Shown: one piece after another, positions 29,583-38,369 of the stretch
How the letters are laid out: each line of letters opens with the position of its first letter
Position numbering within the stretch: the first letter of the stretch is position 1
NCBI RefSeq assembly: GCF_029625295.1
Contig: NZ_CP121112.1
Span: 558,001 to 622,000, forward strand
DNA length: 64,000 nucleotides
Reading direction: 5' to 3'
From: Flavobacterium gyeonganense
GTDB lineage: Bacteria > Bacteroidota > Bacteroidia > Flavobacteriales > Flavobacteriaceae
Notes under the pieces: generated by a model
Databases searched by the model: none
Seen by the model: only the letters and a program-made list of their open reading frames with translations
Told to the model about the DNA's origin: nothing
Program-made: the position numbers and the translations under genes

Positions 29583-29625
29583 CACCGATAATGATCCTAT
29601 CTAGATATTATATCGGTGCTTTTTC
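29583..29625. terminator. Terminator of the norB-ric operon
   Basis: ACACCGATA and TATCGGTGC arms with a long loop, flanked by T and A runs on either side. Confidence 0.65.
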
Positions 29626-29643
29626 CACTATTAAAATTAACCT

Positions 29644-30384
29644 TTATTCAACTTCTACAAATTCTTTTTCAAGAAGAACTGCTTTTGGAAATAAGATATT
29701 GTTTTCCAAATGAATGTGTTTGTGTAAATCTTCTTCGAATTCCTTCAGCATTGCAAAAGTGACTCTGTAAGTCGTACAGGCATCAGCCGGCGAAGTATAA
29801 TTATCTGTTAAAGCAGCAATTTCTCTAAAACGCTCTCCTTCATTATCGTGTTCGTGCATCATCATTTCAATCGGATTTGAAATGGTTCCGAAAGAAGGTT
29901 GAGATAAAACACCGTCAGATTCTTTGGTTTTCACCATTCGTTTTATAAATGGAAATAAAACCAATTCTTCTTTTTTCATGTGCTGAGACAATTCGCCTGC
30001 ACAGCCAATAAAAAGTTCATTAATTCTGAATAATTCCGGGTGATTAGCACCGTGGACTTTGCATAATTTATCTAAAAAAGGAAGCAGTACATTTGTCTTT
30101 TCTTCAACATAACGGTGATGGGTTTTCTCAATATAATCTGCCAGTAAATCCAAAGGCCATGAATTAAAATCGGTACTTTCGCTGCTTCCTGATTTTAAAA
30201 CTTCATAAACGTTTTCCAATAAAGTATCAGCATCAATATTTTGTTTTTCGCAGACTTCAGTTACTGTTCGGTTTCCTTTACAGCAAAAATCAATTTTATA
30301 TTTTGAAAAAACTGCGGCTGTTCTAAAATCCTCAGCTACAAATGATCCTATTGTTTTGTTTTTTAAATTTTCCATGTTAATCAA
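29644..30384 (-). CDS. ric: Di-iron iron-sulfur cluster repair protein RIC (YtfE/ScdA)
   Basis: Protein of 246 residues that restores Fe-S clusters damaged by nitric oxide or peroxide. The N-terminal DUF542/ScdA_N domain has the Cys motif DFCCKGNRTVTEVCE (about 33-47), and the rest is a hemerythrin-like four-helix bundle with di-iron ligands in THHRYVEE, HMKKEELVLFPF, MMMHEHDNEGERF and HIHLENNILFPKA. It starts 6 bases after the norB stop codon, so the pair forms an operon of NO detoxification and repair. Likely controlled by the Rrf2 protein through the operator upstream of norB. Confidence 0.94.
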   Translation of the reverse strand: MINMENLKNKTIGSFVAEDFRTAAVFSKYKIDFCCKGNRTVTEVCEKQNIDADTLLENVYEVLKSGSSESTDFNSWPLDLLADYIEKTHHRYVEEKTNVLLPFLDKLCKVHGANHPELFRINELFIGCAGELSQHMKKEELVLFPFIKRMVKTKESDGVLSQPSFGTISNPIEMMMHEHDNEGERFREIAALTDNYTSPADACTTYRVTFAMLKEFEEDLHKHIHLENNILFPKAVLLEKEFVEVE

Positions 30385-30390
30385 TTTATA

Positions 30391-32624
30391 TTATTTTTTG
30401 TTTTTTAATGTCAGTTCAAATACAAACCAGGCCATTGTAATAAATCCGATTCCGAAGATTGAATCTCCGATTACACGAAGCCATTTTAAGGTAATCATTG
30501 TTGGCTGTTGCATTAATTCTGATGAACGAGCGTACCACATTCCGTGATTGATACTTTCAATTGCCTGCCAAACTCCGATTGGTAATAAACTCAGAATTGC
30601 CATTAGAAACAAACCAATATTTAAAGACCAGAAAGTGATTTTTAGTAGTTTGTTATTCCAGCTTACATTTCGGTATAAACTTCTTAGAACAAATAATACC
30701 AAACCAATTCCTAACATTCCGTAAACTCCAAATAGAGCTGTGTGTCCGTGTAAAGGTGTTGTATTTAAACCTTGCACGTAATATAATGCAATTGGCGGAT
30801 TAATAATGAATCCGAAGATTCCGGCTCCAAGGAAATTCCAAAAGGCCACAGAAATCATAAAATAAATTGGCCATTTATAATCGGCAATCCATTGCGTTGA
30901 TTTTGAGATTTTATAGTTTTGATACGCTTCAAATCCGATTAAAGTCAACGGAACCACTTCTAAAGCGCTAAATGTTGCTCCCAAAGCCATAATTGCGGTC
31001 GGAGTTCCTGAGAAATATAAGTGATGGAATGTTCCTAGAATTCCTCCAGACATAAAAATAATCGTTGCAAACAATACATTTAAAGTGGCTGTTTTTGTTT
31101 TTAATAATCCTAAACGAACAAACAGAAACGCAATTACAACTGTTGCAAATACTTCAAAAAAGCCTTCAACCCAAAGGTGAACAACCCACCATCTCCAATA
31201 TTCTGCAATCGCTAAATTGGTTTGTCTTCCCCACATCAATCCTGCTCCGTAGAACATTGCGATTGCTGTACAAGAAACTAAGAACAAAATGATTAGGTTT
31301 TTCTCTTCTGTTTTTTTCTTTAAAACCGGAAGTAATGGACGAATCATTAAAGCCAACCATAAAAACAATCCAATTAAAAGAAAAATTTGCCAGAAACGTC
31401 CCAAATCAACATATTCGTAACCTTGATGTCCGAACCAGAAATTCTGAACCAAATTCAGTTTTTGCATAACACCAAACCATTGTCCAGCCATTGAGCCTAA
31501 AACAATAATCAAAAGCGCAATAAACAGAAAGTTGATACCAAAACATTGGAATTTAGGATCTTTACCCGAAACTGCTGGAGCAATATATAGTCCTGTTGCC
31601 AGCCAAGCCGTTGCAATCCAGAAAATGGCCAATTGGGTGTGCCATGTGCGTGTTACAGCATAAGGCAGGATTTTATCAATTGGGATTCCGTATAAGCCAT
31701 TTCCTTCCACTCCATAATGCGCGGTAATAATTCCGAATACCATTTGTAAAACCATCAGCAGACTCACAATCCAGAAATATTTGGTTACCAATCCCATAGA
31801 TTTTGTTTTTCCTTGCTTGATCAATGGATCTTCTTTGGGCAATGGAAATTCCTCCTCTTCACCAGATTTAGCATGATAGAAAACTAAGATTCCAACACTT
31901 AAAATCAATAAAATAATACTTACTCCAGACCAAGCTAAAAGCTCTGTAGTGGCAGTATTCCCAACCAATTCATCTGACGGCCAGTTGTGTGTATACGAAA
32001 TATCTCCATCAGGACGATTCGTAACGGTTGCCCAAGTTGCCCAGAAGAAAAAGGCATTCATTTTATGCATTCTTTCAACGTCTGTAATAGCGTTTTTCGG
32101 AATCGCATAGTCGCCTCTCAGTTTATCAAATTTCGGGTCATTTGTAAAAAGACCTTTATAATATTCGCTTAAGCTTTCAATTGCTGCCAAACGGTTTTCA
32201 GAAATCGTAAGAATACCTGTATCTGCATTGTAACGATTGGTTCGTACATCTTTCTGAAGACGAATCTTTAAAGCGGATTGTTTTTCAGCATCCAATTCCT
32301 CATATTTTTTATTGAAATCTTTTTGGGCATAAATATCCAATATAAACGAAGCTTCCCTATGCAGCCAGTCAGCTGTCCAGTCCGGAGCCACATAAGCTCC
32401 GTGACCCCAGACAGATCCTACTTCCTGCCCACCTATACTTTGCCAGATGTTTTGTCCGTCTTTAATTTCGCTTTCGCTAAAAACAACTTTTCCGGAATCG
32501 GTTACGATTTCTTTTGAAACCGGCGGCGCCTGCTGATAAATTTCGTAACCATAATAACCAAGCACTGTAAATGATATACTCATTACCAATGCAAAAACGA
32601 TCCATAATTTTTTTCTCTTTTCAT
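30391..32624 (-). CDS. norB: Quinol-dependent nitric oxide reductase (qNOR), frameshifted at start
   Basis: Single-subunit NO reductase of the haem-copper superfamily, reducing 2 NO to N2O with quinol electrons. About 14 helices, with an N-terminal periplasmic domain (WQSIGGQEVGSVWGHGAYVAPDW) fused to the catalytic core, which has WRWWVVHLWVEGFFEVF, GTFHHLYFSG and HGHTALFGVYG histidines. The frame extends upstream of the TTG at 32589 without an ATG. ATG 32624 lies in the other frame and an extra A in the seven-T run (gene strand A) at 32608-32614 gives MKREKKLWIVFALVMSISF, a normal first helix, about 744 residues. Probably an assembly error. Confidence 0.92.
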
Positions 32625-32637
32625 CTTTTTTTGATTT

Positions 32638-32663
32638 AATAAAAGACTTTTTTATCTTTTATT
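32638..32663 (-). promoter_or_regulatory. Putative Rrf2 operator upstream of norB
   Basis: Perfect inverted repeat AATAAAAGA-N8-TCTTTTATT just upstream of the norB start. The same layout (9-base arms, 8-base spacer, 26 bases in all) is found at the rrf2 promoter at 33751-33776. Confidence 0.6.
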
Positions 32664-32671
32664 GGTTTTAA

Positions 32672-32710
32672 AAAAACTCCAAAATCTATTTAAAGTATCT
32701 GGAGTCTTTG
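32672..32710 (-). terminator. Terminator after the cupredoxin gene
   Basis: ACTCCA and TGGAGT arms; on the minus strand the right arm is followed by a T run. It separates the cupredoxin transcript from norB. Confidence 0.6.
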
Positions 32711-32714
32711 TTAT

Positions 32715-33235
32715 TTACTCAACAATTAATACGCCTTTCATCAAGGCTACGTGACCTGGGAAAGAGCAAATAAATGGGTAAGATCCTTTTTTATCAATTG
32801 TAAATTCAATTGTATTTTCTTCCCCGCCTCCAATTAATTTAGTATGAGCGATAATTGAAGCTTTTTCAGATTCTGGAATATAATCCGTTGCTTTTGCATC
32901 ATTAGCTTTTAAAGCGAAAGCAGCTTGGTCTGTTCCTTCTTGTAAAATCACCAAATTGTGTCCCATTGCTTCTTTGGGAATTTTACCAACGTGTTTCAAA
33001 GTCAACTTAATTGGTTTTCCTGCAACAGCTTTCAATTCGTTTGTACTAAACTGCATTTGGTCATTTCCTTCAATAAGCAAAACATTTTCTTCAGCTGCTA
33101 CAGGTTGTACACCTTCTGTTGATGGTTCTGTTAGTTCTGTTGATTCTTCTGCCGGAACAGTTTCTTTTTTCCACAAGAAGTTATGGTTAAAAATCCCATT
33201 AGGATTAGTAATGAAAGTTTGGTTTTAGTATTCAT
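32715..33235 (-). CDS. Azurin-like cupredoxin lipoprotein, frameshifted near lipobox
   Basis: Type 1 copper protein, probably an electron carrier anchored to a membrane. Copper ligands are His in AMGHNLVIL and the C-terminal Cys-His-Met group in YPFICSFPGHVALMKGVLIVE. The frame starting at 33176 lacks a signal, but the sequence upstream in another frame reads MNTKTKLSLLILMGFLTITSC (start 33235, Cys21 lipobox). One more A in the six-T run (gene A) at 33165-33170 joins them as CGKKETVPAEES, about 173 residues. An acidic Glu/Ser/Thr linker precedes the domain. It follows rrf2 by 21 bases and is likely in the same operon. Confidence 0.88.
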
Positions 33236-33256
33236 TATTAAAATATTTATTAAATG

Positions 33257-33706
33257 TTAATCATTAATATTCAGTGTTTTTAAAAAGAAATCACCCGATT
33301 TTACCCCTGAAGCAAGCTGCTCTAAAGTCGTTTTAGCAAGCATTTCTAAAAGGAGTCCCCTTATTTTTTTAAACTCATGATGCACAGGACACGGATGATC
33401 TTCGGAACATTCTTTTAAACCAATGCCGCATCCCCTGTAAATTTTATCACCGTCAATGGCATCTACAATCTGAATTAGCTTAATTGATTTTACAGCTTCA
33501 TCCGAAACTTCAAAACCGCCCCCTACACCTTTTGCCGAATGAATGATTCCGTTTTTAGTCAGGATTTGCATAATTTTTGCCGTAAAAGGTTCCGGAGAGT
33601 CAATTTCTTTGGCAACATCTTTTATTCCAACCCTAATCCCTTTGGAAGAATTGGTTGCAATAAAAATAGATGCCCTGATTCCGTATTCACATGCTTTTGA
33701 AAACAT
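33257..33706 (-). CDS. Rrf2-family transcriptional regulator (NsrR-like)
   Basis: Winged-helix regulator of 149 residues. The recognition region is IRVGIKDVAKEIDSPEPFTAKIMQILTKNGII with SAKGVGGGFEVS after it. Three cysteines, Cys93, Cys100 and Cys106 (GCGIGLKECSEDHPCPVHHEF), sit where NsrR and IscR bind an Fe-S cluster, so NO sensing is likely. It lies beside cupredoxin, norB and ric. Its own promoter (33732-33762) overlaps an inverted repeat shared with norB, consistent with autorepression. Confidence 0.92.
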   Translation of the reverse strand: MFSKACEYGIRASIFIATNSSKGIRVGIKDVAKEIDSPEPFTAKIMQILTKNGIIHSAKGVGGGFEVSDEAVKSIKLIQIVDAIDGDKIYRGCGIGLKECSEDHPCPVHHEFKKIRGLLLEMLAKTTLEQLASGVKSGDFFLKTLNIND

Positions 33707-33731
33707 ACTTTTGATGATTAAATTTCTTTAC

Positions 33732-33762
33732 AAAGATAAAGAGGTTTTTAATTAAAGACAAA
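33732..33762 (-). promoter_or_regulatory. Promoter of the rrf2 operon
   Basis: TATCTTTG (33732-33739) with TTG (33760-33762) 20 bases upstream on the minus strand, a full match to the Bacteroidota TTG-N17-23-TAnnTTTG form. Confidence 0.75.
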
Positions 33763-33776
33763 CTTATCCTTAATTA
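33751..33776 (-). promoter_or_regulatory. Putative Rrf2 operator at its own promoter
   Basis: Inverted repeat AATTAAGGA-N8-TCTTTAATT (8 of 9 arm pairs) covering the -33 element. Same size and nearly the same arms as the norB site at 32638-32663. Confidence 0.6.
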
Positions 33777-33909
33777 GTTTTAATGAAGAAGAATTTATTT
33801 ATAACCAAAATAATTATTGCCCCTGAAGACACTTATTCAGCTACAAATTCTAATAAAAACCAATTTTAATTTTAACTTTGAAAGTAATTAATGTTATAAT
33901 ATCCAAACA

Positions 33910-34692
33910 ATGGCTCTGAGCAACTCAAAAGAATTAAAACTGGCCGTTCTTATTGATGCAGACAACGTTCCCTACAGCAATGTAAAAGGTATGATGGAAG
34001 AAATTGCAAAATTAGGAACTCCTACTACAAAAAGAATCTATGCCGACTGGACTAAACCAAATTCTAACGGATGGAAAGGTGTATTACTGGAACATGCTAT
34101 CACCCCTATTCAGCAATACAGTTATACAGTAGGAAAAAATTCTTCAGATTCAGCCCTTATTATTGATGCAATGGATTTGCTGTATTCAGGCAAATTAGAC
34201 GGTTTTTGCATTGTATCGAGCGATAGTGATTTTACGCGCTTAGCCATTCGGTTAAGGGAATCCGGCATGAAAGTAATTGGTATTGGAGAAAAGAAAACCC
34301 CAAACTCCTTTATTGTGGCCTGTGACCGTTTTATTTATATTGAGGTTCTGGATGGTGCTATTCAAAAGAAAAAACCAAAAACAAACACAACAGCTGATTC
34401 AAAAAAACCTGTTGAAAAACCATCCTCAAAAGCATTAAACAAAATAGACGATGGTACAATTGATTTAATTGAAGCCACAATCGAAGATATTGAAGATGAT
34501 GATGGCTGGGCATTTTTAGGTGATGTCGGAAACCTGATTGTGAAGAAAAAACCTGAATTCGATCCCCGAAATTACGGTTTTTCGAAACTTACACCTATGC
34601 TGAAATCATTAACAGATATTCTCGAAATAGACGAAAGAGAGTCTGACAAAAAAGGAATCAAGCACGTTTATGTGAGATTACGATTTAATTAA
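33910..34692 (+). CDS. NYN-domain nuclease with LOTUS/OST-HTH domain
   Basis: Protein of 260 residues. Residues about 8-150 are a NYN (PIN-like) domain of the MARF1/limkain type, with acidic metal ligands in LAVLIDADNVPY, SDSALIIDAMDLLYSG and FCIVSSDSDFTRLA, so an RNase is expected. A basic, low-complexity linker (about 152-175) leads to a LOTUS/OST-HTH domain at about 180-258 (DDGWAFLGDVGNLIVKKKPEFDPRNYGFSKLTPMLKS), which binds RNA, possibly G-rich structures. Cytosolic. The target is unknown. Single gene upstream of the glutamate synthase-like gene. Confidence 0.88.
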   Translation: MALSNSKELKLAVLIDADNVPYSNVKGMMEEIAKLGTPTTKRIYADWTKPNSNGWKGVLLEHAITPIQQYSYTVGKNSSDSALIIDAMDLLYSGKLDGFCIVSSDSDFTRLAIRLRESGMKVIGIGEKKTPNSFIVACDRFIYIEVLDGAIQKKKPKTNTTADSKKPVEKPSSKALNKIDDGTIDLIEATIEDIEDDDGWAFLGDVGNLIVKKKPEFDPRNYGFSKLTPMLKSLTDILEIDERESDKKGIKHVYVRLRFN

Positions 34693-34727
34693 TTCAAATT
34701 ATTATATTTTTTTAAAGTTTTATAAGC

Positions 34728-36242
34728 ATGAGAAAAAAATTCTTTATTTACGGAGTTTTATTGTTTCTAATTGTTGCCACAATTTATTATTATACCGGAC
34801 GAGGCTATTTACTCGTTTTTACTATCCCCGTTTTATTGATTATTGGAGTTTATAACACTTTACAAAAGAAACATGCTATTTTACGAAACTTCCCGGTTTT
34901 AGGCTATTTCAGATATTTATTCGAAATGATTGCTCCTGAAATTCAGCAGTATTTTATCGAAAGATCGACTGATGGAAAACCATTCTCCAGAAATCAGCGC
35001 TCAATGGTATATCAAAGAGCAAAAAACATCGATTCAAGCACTCCTTTTGGAACGCAGCAAAATTTAAATACAGATAGTTACGAAGGAATTAAACATTCTA
35101 TATTTCCGGCTAAAGTTAACGAAGAACTTCCTCGTGTACTGGTTGGCGGAAAAGATTGTAAACAGCCATATTCTGCTTCTTTATTTAATGTTTCCGCAAT
35201 GAGTTTTGGCTCACTGAGTGAAAATGCTGTCCGCGCCATAAATATAGGAGCCAAAAAAGGTAATTTTTATCAAAATACAGGAGAAGGCGGATTGACTGAA
35301 TATCATCTTGCGGGAGGCGGCGATATTACCTGGCAGATTGGAACCGGATATTTTGGATGCCGTGATGCGGAAGGGAATTTCAGCCCTGAAAAATTTTCAG
35401 AAAAAGCAAATCTTCCAAATGTAAAAATGATTGAAATTAAGCTTTCGCAAGGTGCAAAACCAGGCCATGGCGGTGTACTGCCTGCTGCCAAAAACACTGA
35501 ACAAATTGCAAAAATAAGAGGTGTCGTCCCTCACACCATGATCCTTTCTCCTCCCGGACATACAGCATTTTCTGATGCAAAAGGCTTGATTCATTTCATT
35601 AAACAATTACGTGACTTGTCTAATGGAAAGCCAATCGGATTTAAATTATGTATTGGAAACACAGCTGAGTTTGAAGCTATTTGTCACGAAATGATTGCTG
35701 AAGATATTTATCCTGATTTTATTACCGTTGACGGTGCCGAAGGTGGAACAGGAGCTGCCCCACTGGAATTTGCAGATGGTGTCGGGATGCCTTTTGAACC
35801 GGCTTTAATATTTGTAAACCAAACTTTGAGAGCATTAAATATTCGTGACAAAATACGTATTATTGGGAGTGGGAAAATCATTTCTGGCTATTCTATCCTG
35901 CATGCTGTTGCTTTGGGTGCAGATATGTGCAACAGTGCGAGAGGCTTTATGTTTTCACTGGGATGTATTCAGGCTTTGCGCTGTCATAATAATGAATGCC
36001 CAACAGGGGTCGCAACTCAGAATAAAATGCTCATGAAAGGTTTGGTCGTTACAGATAAATCAGAACGCGTTTATCATTTCCATAAAAATACACTTCACGC
36101 GGCAAACGAACTTTTGGCTGCAGCCGGAAAAACATCCTTTGCTGATGTTGATATCAATATCTTCATGAGAGGCGATGAATTTACCAATCTCTCAGAATTA
36201 TATTTCCCGGATAACTTAAAAAATGTTACTGGACGGAATTAA
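34728..36242 (+). CDS. FMN-binding glutamate synthase family protein
   Basis: Protein of 504 residues with two N-terminal membrane helices (residues 5-40) and the FMN/Fe-S central domain of glutamate synthase (GltB-like). Motifs: MSFGSLSENAVRAINIGAKKG, NTGEGGLTEYH, KLSQGAKPGHGGVLP, the FMN barrel (ITVDGAEGGTGAAPLEF) and the Cys cluster in GCIQALRCHNNECPTGVATQ. The glutaminase domain is absent, so this is the short archaeal-type/YerD-like family whose reaction is not settled. It is 35 bases after the NYN gene. Confidence 0.88.
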   Translation: MRKKFFIYGVLLFLIVATIYYYTGRGYLLVFTIPVLLIIGVYNTLQKKHAILRNFPVLGYFRYLFEMIAPEIQQYFIERSTDGKPFSRNQRSMVYQRAKNIDSSTPFGTQQNLNTDSYEGIKHSIFPAKVNEELPRVLVGGKDCKQPYSASLFNVSAMSFGSLSENAVRAINIGAKKGNFYQNTGEGGLTEYHLAGGGDITWQIGTGYFGCRDAEGNFSPEKFSEKANLPNVKMIEIKLSQGAKPGHGGVLPAAKNTEQIAKIRGVVPHTMILSPPGHTAFSDAKGLIHFIKQLRDLSNGKPIGFKLCIGNTAEFEAICHEMIAEDIYPDFITVDGAEGGTGAAPLEFADGVGMPFEPALIFVNQTLRALNIRDKIRIIGSGKIISGYSILHAVALGADMCNSARGFMFSLGCIQALRCHNNECPTGVATQNKMLMKGLVVTDKSERVYHFHKNTLHAANELLAAAGKTSFADVDINIFMRGDEFTNLSELYFPDNLKNVTGRN

Positions 36243-36249
36243 ATACAAA

Positions 36250-36275
36250 AGCCTCTTTGTTTGTTCAAAGAGGCT
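36250..36275 (+). terminator. Hairpin terminator
   Basis: AGCCTCTTTG (36250-36259) pairs with CAAAGAGGCT (36266-36275). Confidence 0.75.
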
Positions 36276-36308
36276 TCGTTTCATTTGAGTTGTACTCCAA
36301 ATATTAAA

Positions 36309-36743
36309 TTAAAGCTTCGCAGTCACTTTCACAGCTGAGTCACCTGAACCCGTTAACGCAGCTAATTCTTCCTGACCTATTAATTTTTGTGCAATTATGG
36401 AATTATTATAAGCCAAAAAGTAAACATCAAACTTGACACCTTCATCCACTAACTCTTTTGAAATCTGATCGTTTTGTATCATTCCTTTTAACAAATCAGG
36501 AAATGACTCGCTATACGTCTGTTTATTCTCATCTGTTTCCTCCAGATTAGTTTCAATTCTAATCTCAATTTTATTATCATTTAAAAATGCTTTAGCACTT
36601 GTACTTGTAATATTAGAACCTTTTATTGAACTTGAGGTATTGTAGGCAGTTACATGTTCCTGTATTTTTTGTTTTGTGTTTTTGCAGCTTACCAACATTA
36701 ATACGACTGCAAAACAAAATGCGATTTGGGTAATTTTAATCAT
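36309..36743 (-). CDS. Small lipoprotein, tandem paralogue 1
   Basis: Lipoprotein of 144 residues; the signal ends MLVSC with Cys20, followed by KNTKQKIQEHVTAYN. The mature domain shares the pattern AYN, AxxxxNDNKIEIRxETxL, SFPxLLKxMIxxxQIxKELxDEGVxFxVYFLA with the next gene (36974-37375). About 40 percent of positions look alike by eye. Function unknown. The second copy lies 231 bases away in the same orientation but behind a terminator, so they are separately transcribed. Confidence 0.8.
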   Translation of the reverse strand: MIKITQIAFCFAVVLMLVSCKNTKQKIQEHVTAYNTSSSIKGSNITSTSAKAFLNDNKIEIRIETNLEETDENKQTYSESFPDLLKGMIQNDQISKELVDEGVKFDVYFLAYNNSIIAQKLIGQEELAALTGSGDSAVKVTAKL

Positions 36744-36904
36744 AATTTTTTAGGTTTTTTAGGTTAATTTTGTTAGTCTTAACTCAAACATAATAAAATA
36801 TTAACACAAAAACAACATTTATATAAATTAACGAAAAATACATTTTTAAAAACCAATCAAATCTATAAGAATAAGATTAACAAACCTTTACAGAAAATAA
36901 ATAA

Positions 36905-36939
36905 AAAGAGCCTCATTAATAGACTTAATGAGGCTCTTT
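36905..36939. terminator. Strong hairpin terminator
   Basis: 15-base arms AAAGAGCCTCATTAA (36905-36919) and TTAATGAGGCTCTTT (36925-36939), after the second lipoprotein gene. Confidence 0.85.
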
Positions 36940-36973
36940 GAAAAAACTTTGATTTTCTTCCTAAAAAATAATT

Positions 36974-37375
36974 TTACAAAAATTTACTTAGCCCCTCCTT
37001 ATTTAGAATTTCGTGGACAAAAACTGTATTATCATCAGCTAAAAAATAAACATGAAATAAAACTCCTTCATCAATTAACTCTTTAGGAATTTGATTTTTC
37101 TTAATCATTTGTTTTAACAAAAGAGGAAAACTCGCTTCAGCGTTTTTTTTATTCGTTTCGTTCTGTTGTAAATCTGTCTCGAATCTTAATTCAATTTTAT
37201 TATCATTGATATAACCTCTGGCTGTAGTAAGTGTGACATCATCTGCTTTAAAATGTACAGCCTCTTTATTATAAGCAACAACATACTCCTGCAATTTTTG
37301 TTTTGTGTTTTTACAGCTGATTACCACTAGTAAAGCAAGGACAGTAAATACAATTTTAGATGTTTTAAGAATCAT
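36974..37375 (-). CDS. Small lipoprotein, tandem paralogue 2
   Basis: Lipoprotein with start at ATG 37375 (MILKTSKIVFTVLALLVVISC), 133 residues. The longer start at 37390 adds five residues that do not suit a signal peptide. It shares KNTKQKxQE, NDNKIELRFETDL, SFPLLLKQMI and KELIDEGV with its neighbour at 36309-36743. It starts 20 bases after the YhcH-family gene stop and is probably in one transcript with it. Confidence 0.8.
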   Translation of the reverse strand: MILKTSKIVFTVLALLVVISCKNTKQKLQEYVVAYNKEAVHFKADDVTLTTARGYINDNKIELRFETDLQQNETNKKNAEASFPLLLKQMIKKNQIPKELIDEGVLFHVYFLADDNTVFVHEILNKEGLSKFL

Positions 37376-37395
37376 ATCTTTATACCTCATAGATG

Positions 37396-37845
37396 TTAAA
37401 TTTCAACTTTTATTACAATTTTATTCAGCAATCCGTCAGTTATCATTGGTGCATGAACATCTTCCGGGAAAAGAATTACAAATTGATTTTTATTTAACTT
37501 GAAAAACATATCAGGAGCATCACTAAAAAAACGAACATCTTTCTCATCATTATAACCTCCGTTTGGAGTTTTACAATTGGCTCTTGGTTTCCATGCAAAA
37601 GTTTCAGTTTCACTTATACAAAACTGAATATCAATATTTTTATCATGACATTCAAAAGTATTTAAGCTTTCTTTAACTGTTTTTCCTTTTCCCTGAAATC
37701 CAAAAAATTTAACTCCTTCAATTTCATGTTTAAAATCGGCGGAAAGATTTTCTAAATCATTTTCGCGCAGATAATCAAAAGCTTTTTTGAAGGAAGGATG
37801 CAAAATTTCGTATTTTGCTGCATTTTCTAACAAATCTATAATCAT
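37396..37845 (-). CDS. YhcH/YjgK/YiaL family protein
   Basis: Cupin-like beta-sandwich protein of 149 residues (DUF386). Metal-site and family motifs: GVKFFGFQGKGKTVKESLNTFECHDKNIDIQF, a core with Glu/His ligands, VRFFSDAPDMFFKLNKNQFVILFPEDVHAPMI with the conserved HAP, and KIVIKVEI at the end. Members are linked to sialic acid or sugar-acid metabolism, some acting as anomerases. No such pathway is near here. Cytosolic. Upstream gene of a two-gene transcript with a lipoprotein. Confidence 0.9.
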   Translation of the reverse strand: MIIDLLENAAKYEILHPSFKKAFDYLRENDLENLSADFKHEIEGVKFFGFQGKGKTVKESLNTFECHDKNIDIQFCISETETFAWKPRANCKTPNGGYNDEKDVRFFSDAPDMFFKLNKNQFVILFPEDVHAPMITDGLLNKIVIKVEI

Positions 37846-37994
37846 ATTCTATTATAATTTAATTGAGTTTTTCATGTAAAAATAGGATTTAATTTATTTC
37901 AATCTTTACAAATTATCTGTTTTAGTAAATCAATTACAACTTCTTTGTAACTTTGTTTATGGTAAATTTCCTTTAAAACAATCAAACATTTCTC

Positions 37995-38369
37995 TTGAAA
38001 AATCCCCGAATCCCTTATTTCATCTCTTTGTTTATTGTTGTTTTTCTTGGAATTATTTCTCGAAAAATTAATTTCATCCCTCTATATTTCGGAGATTTTC
38101 TTTACGCGGTTATGATTTATATTTTGTCAAGAATCTTTCTGATCAATCATAAACCGATTCAAATTGTCATTATTTCATTGATAACCTGCTACAGTATTGA
38201 ATTCTTCCAGCTTTATCAGGCAGAATGGATTATTGCCCTTCGAAAAACACTTTTTGGAAGATATGTACTTGGTCAGGGATTTTTATGGACAGATCTTGCA
38301 GCTTATACTTTTGGTGTTGTTTTCGCCTTTATTACTGAAAAAATTATTTTAAAAAAACTACACGTATGA
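37995..38369 (+). CDS. DUF2809/VanZ-like small membrane protein
   Basis: Membrane protein of 124 residues with about four helices (residues 6-22, 29-48, 53-70, 98-118). The pattern RKINFIPLYFGDFLYAVMIYIL and CYSIEFFQLYQAEWIIALRKTLFGRYVLGQGFLWTDLAAYTFG is the DUF2809 signature. The start is a TTG at 37995, since no in-frame ATG precedes the first helix. It overlaps rdgB by 4 bases (ATGA), so both are translated together. Function unknown. Confidence 0.85.
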   Translation: MKNPRIPYFISLFIVVFLGIISRKINFIPLYFGDFLYAVMIYILSRIFLINHKPIQIVIISLITCYSIEFFQLYQAEWIIALRKTLFGRYVLGQGFLWTDLAAYTFGVVFAFITEKIILKKLHV

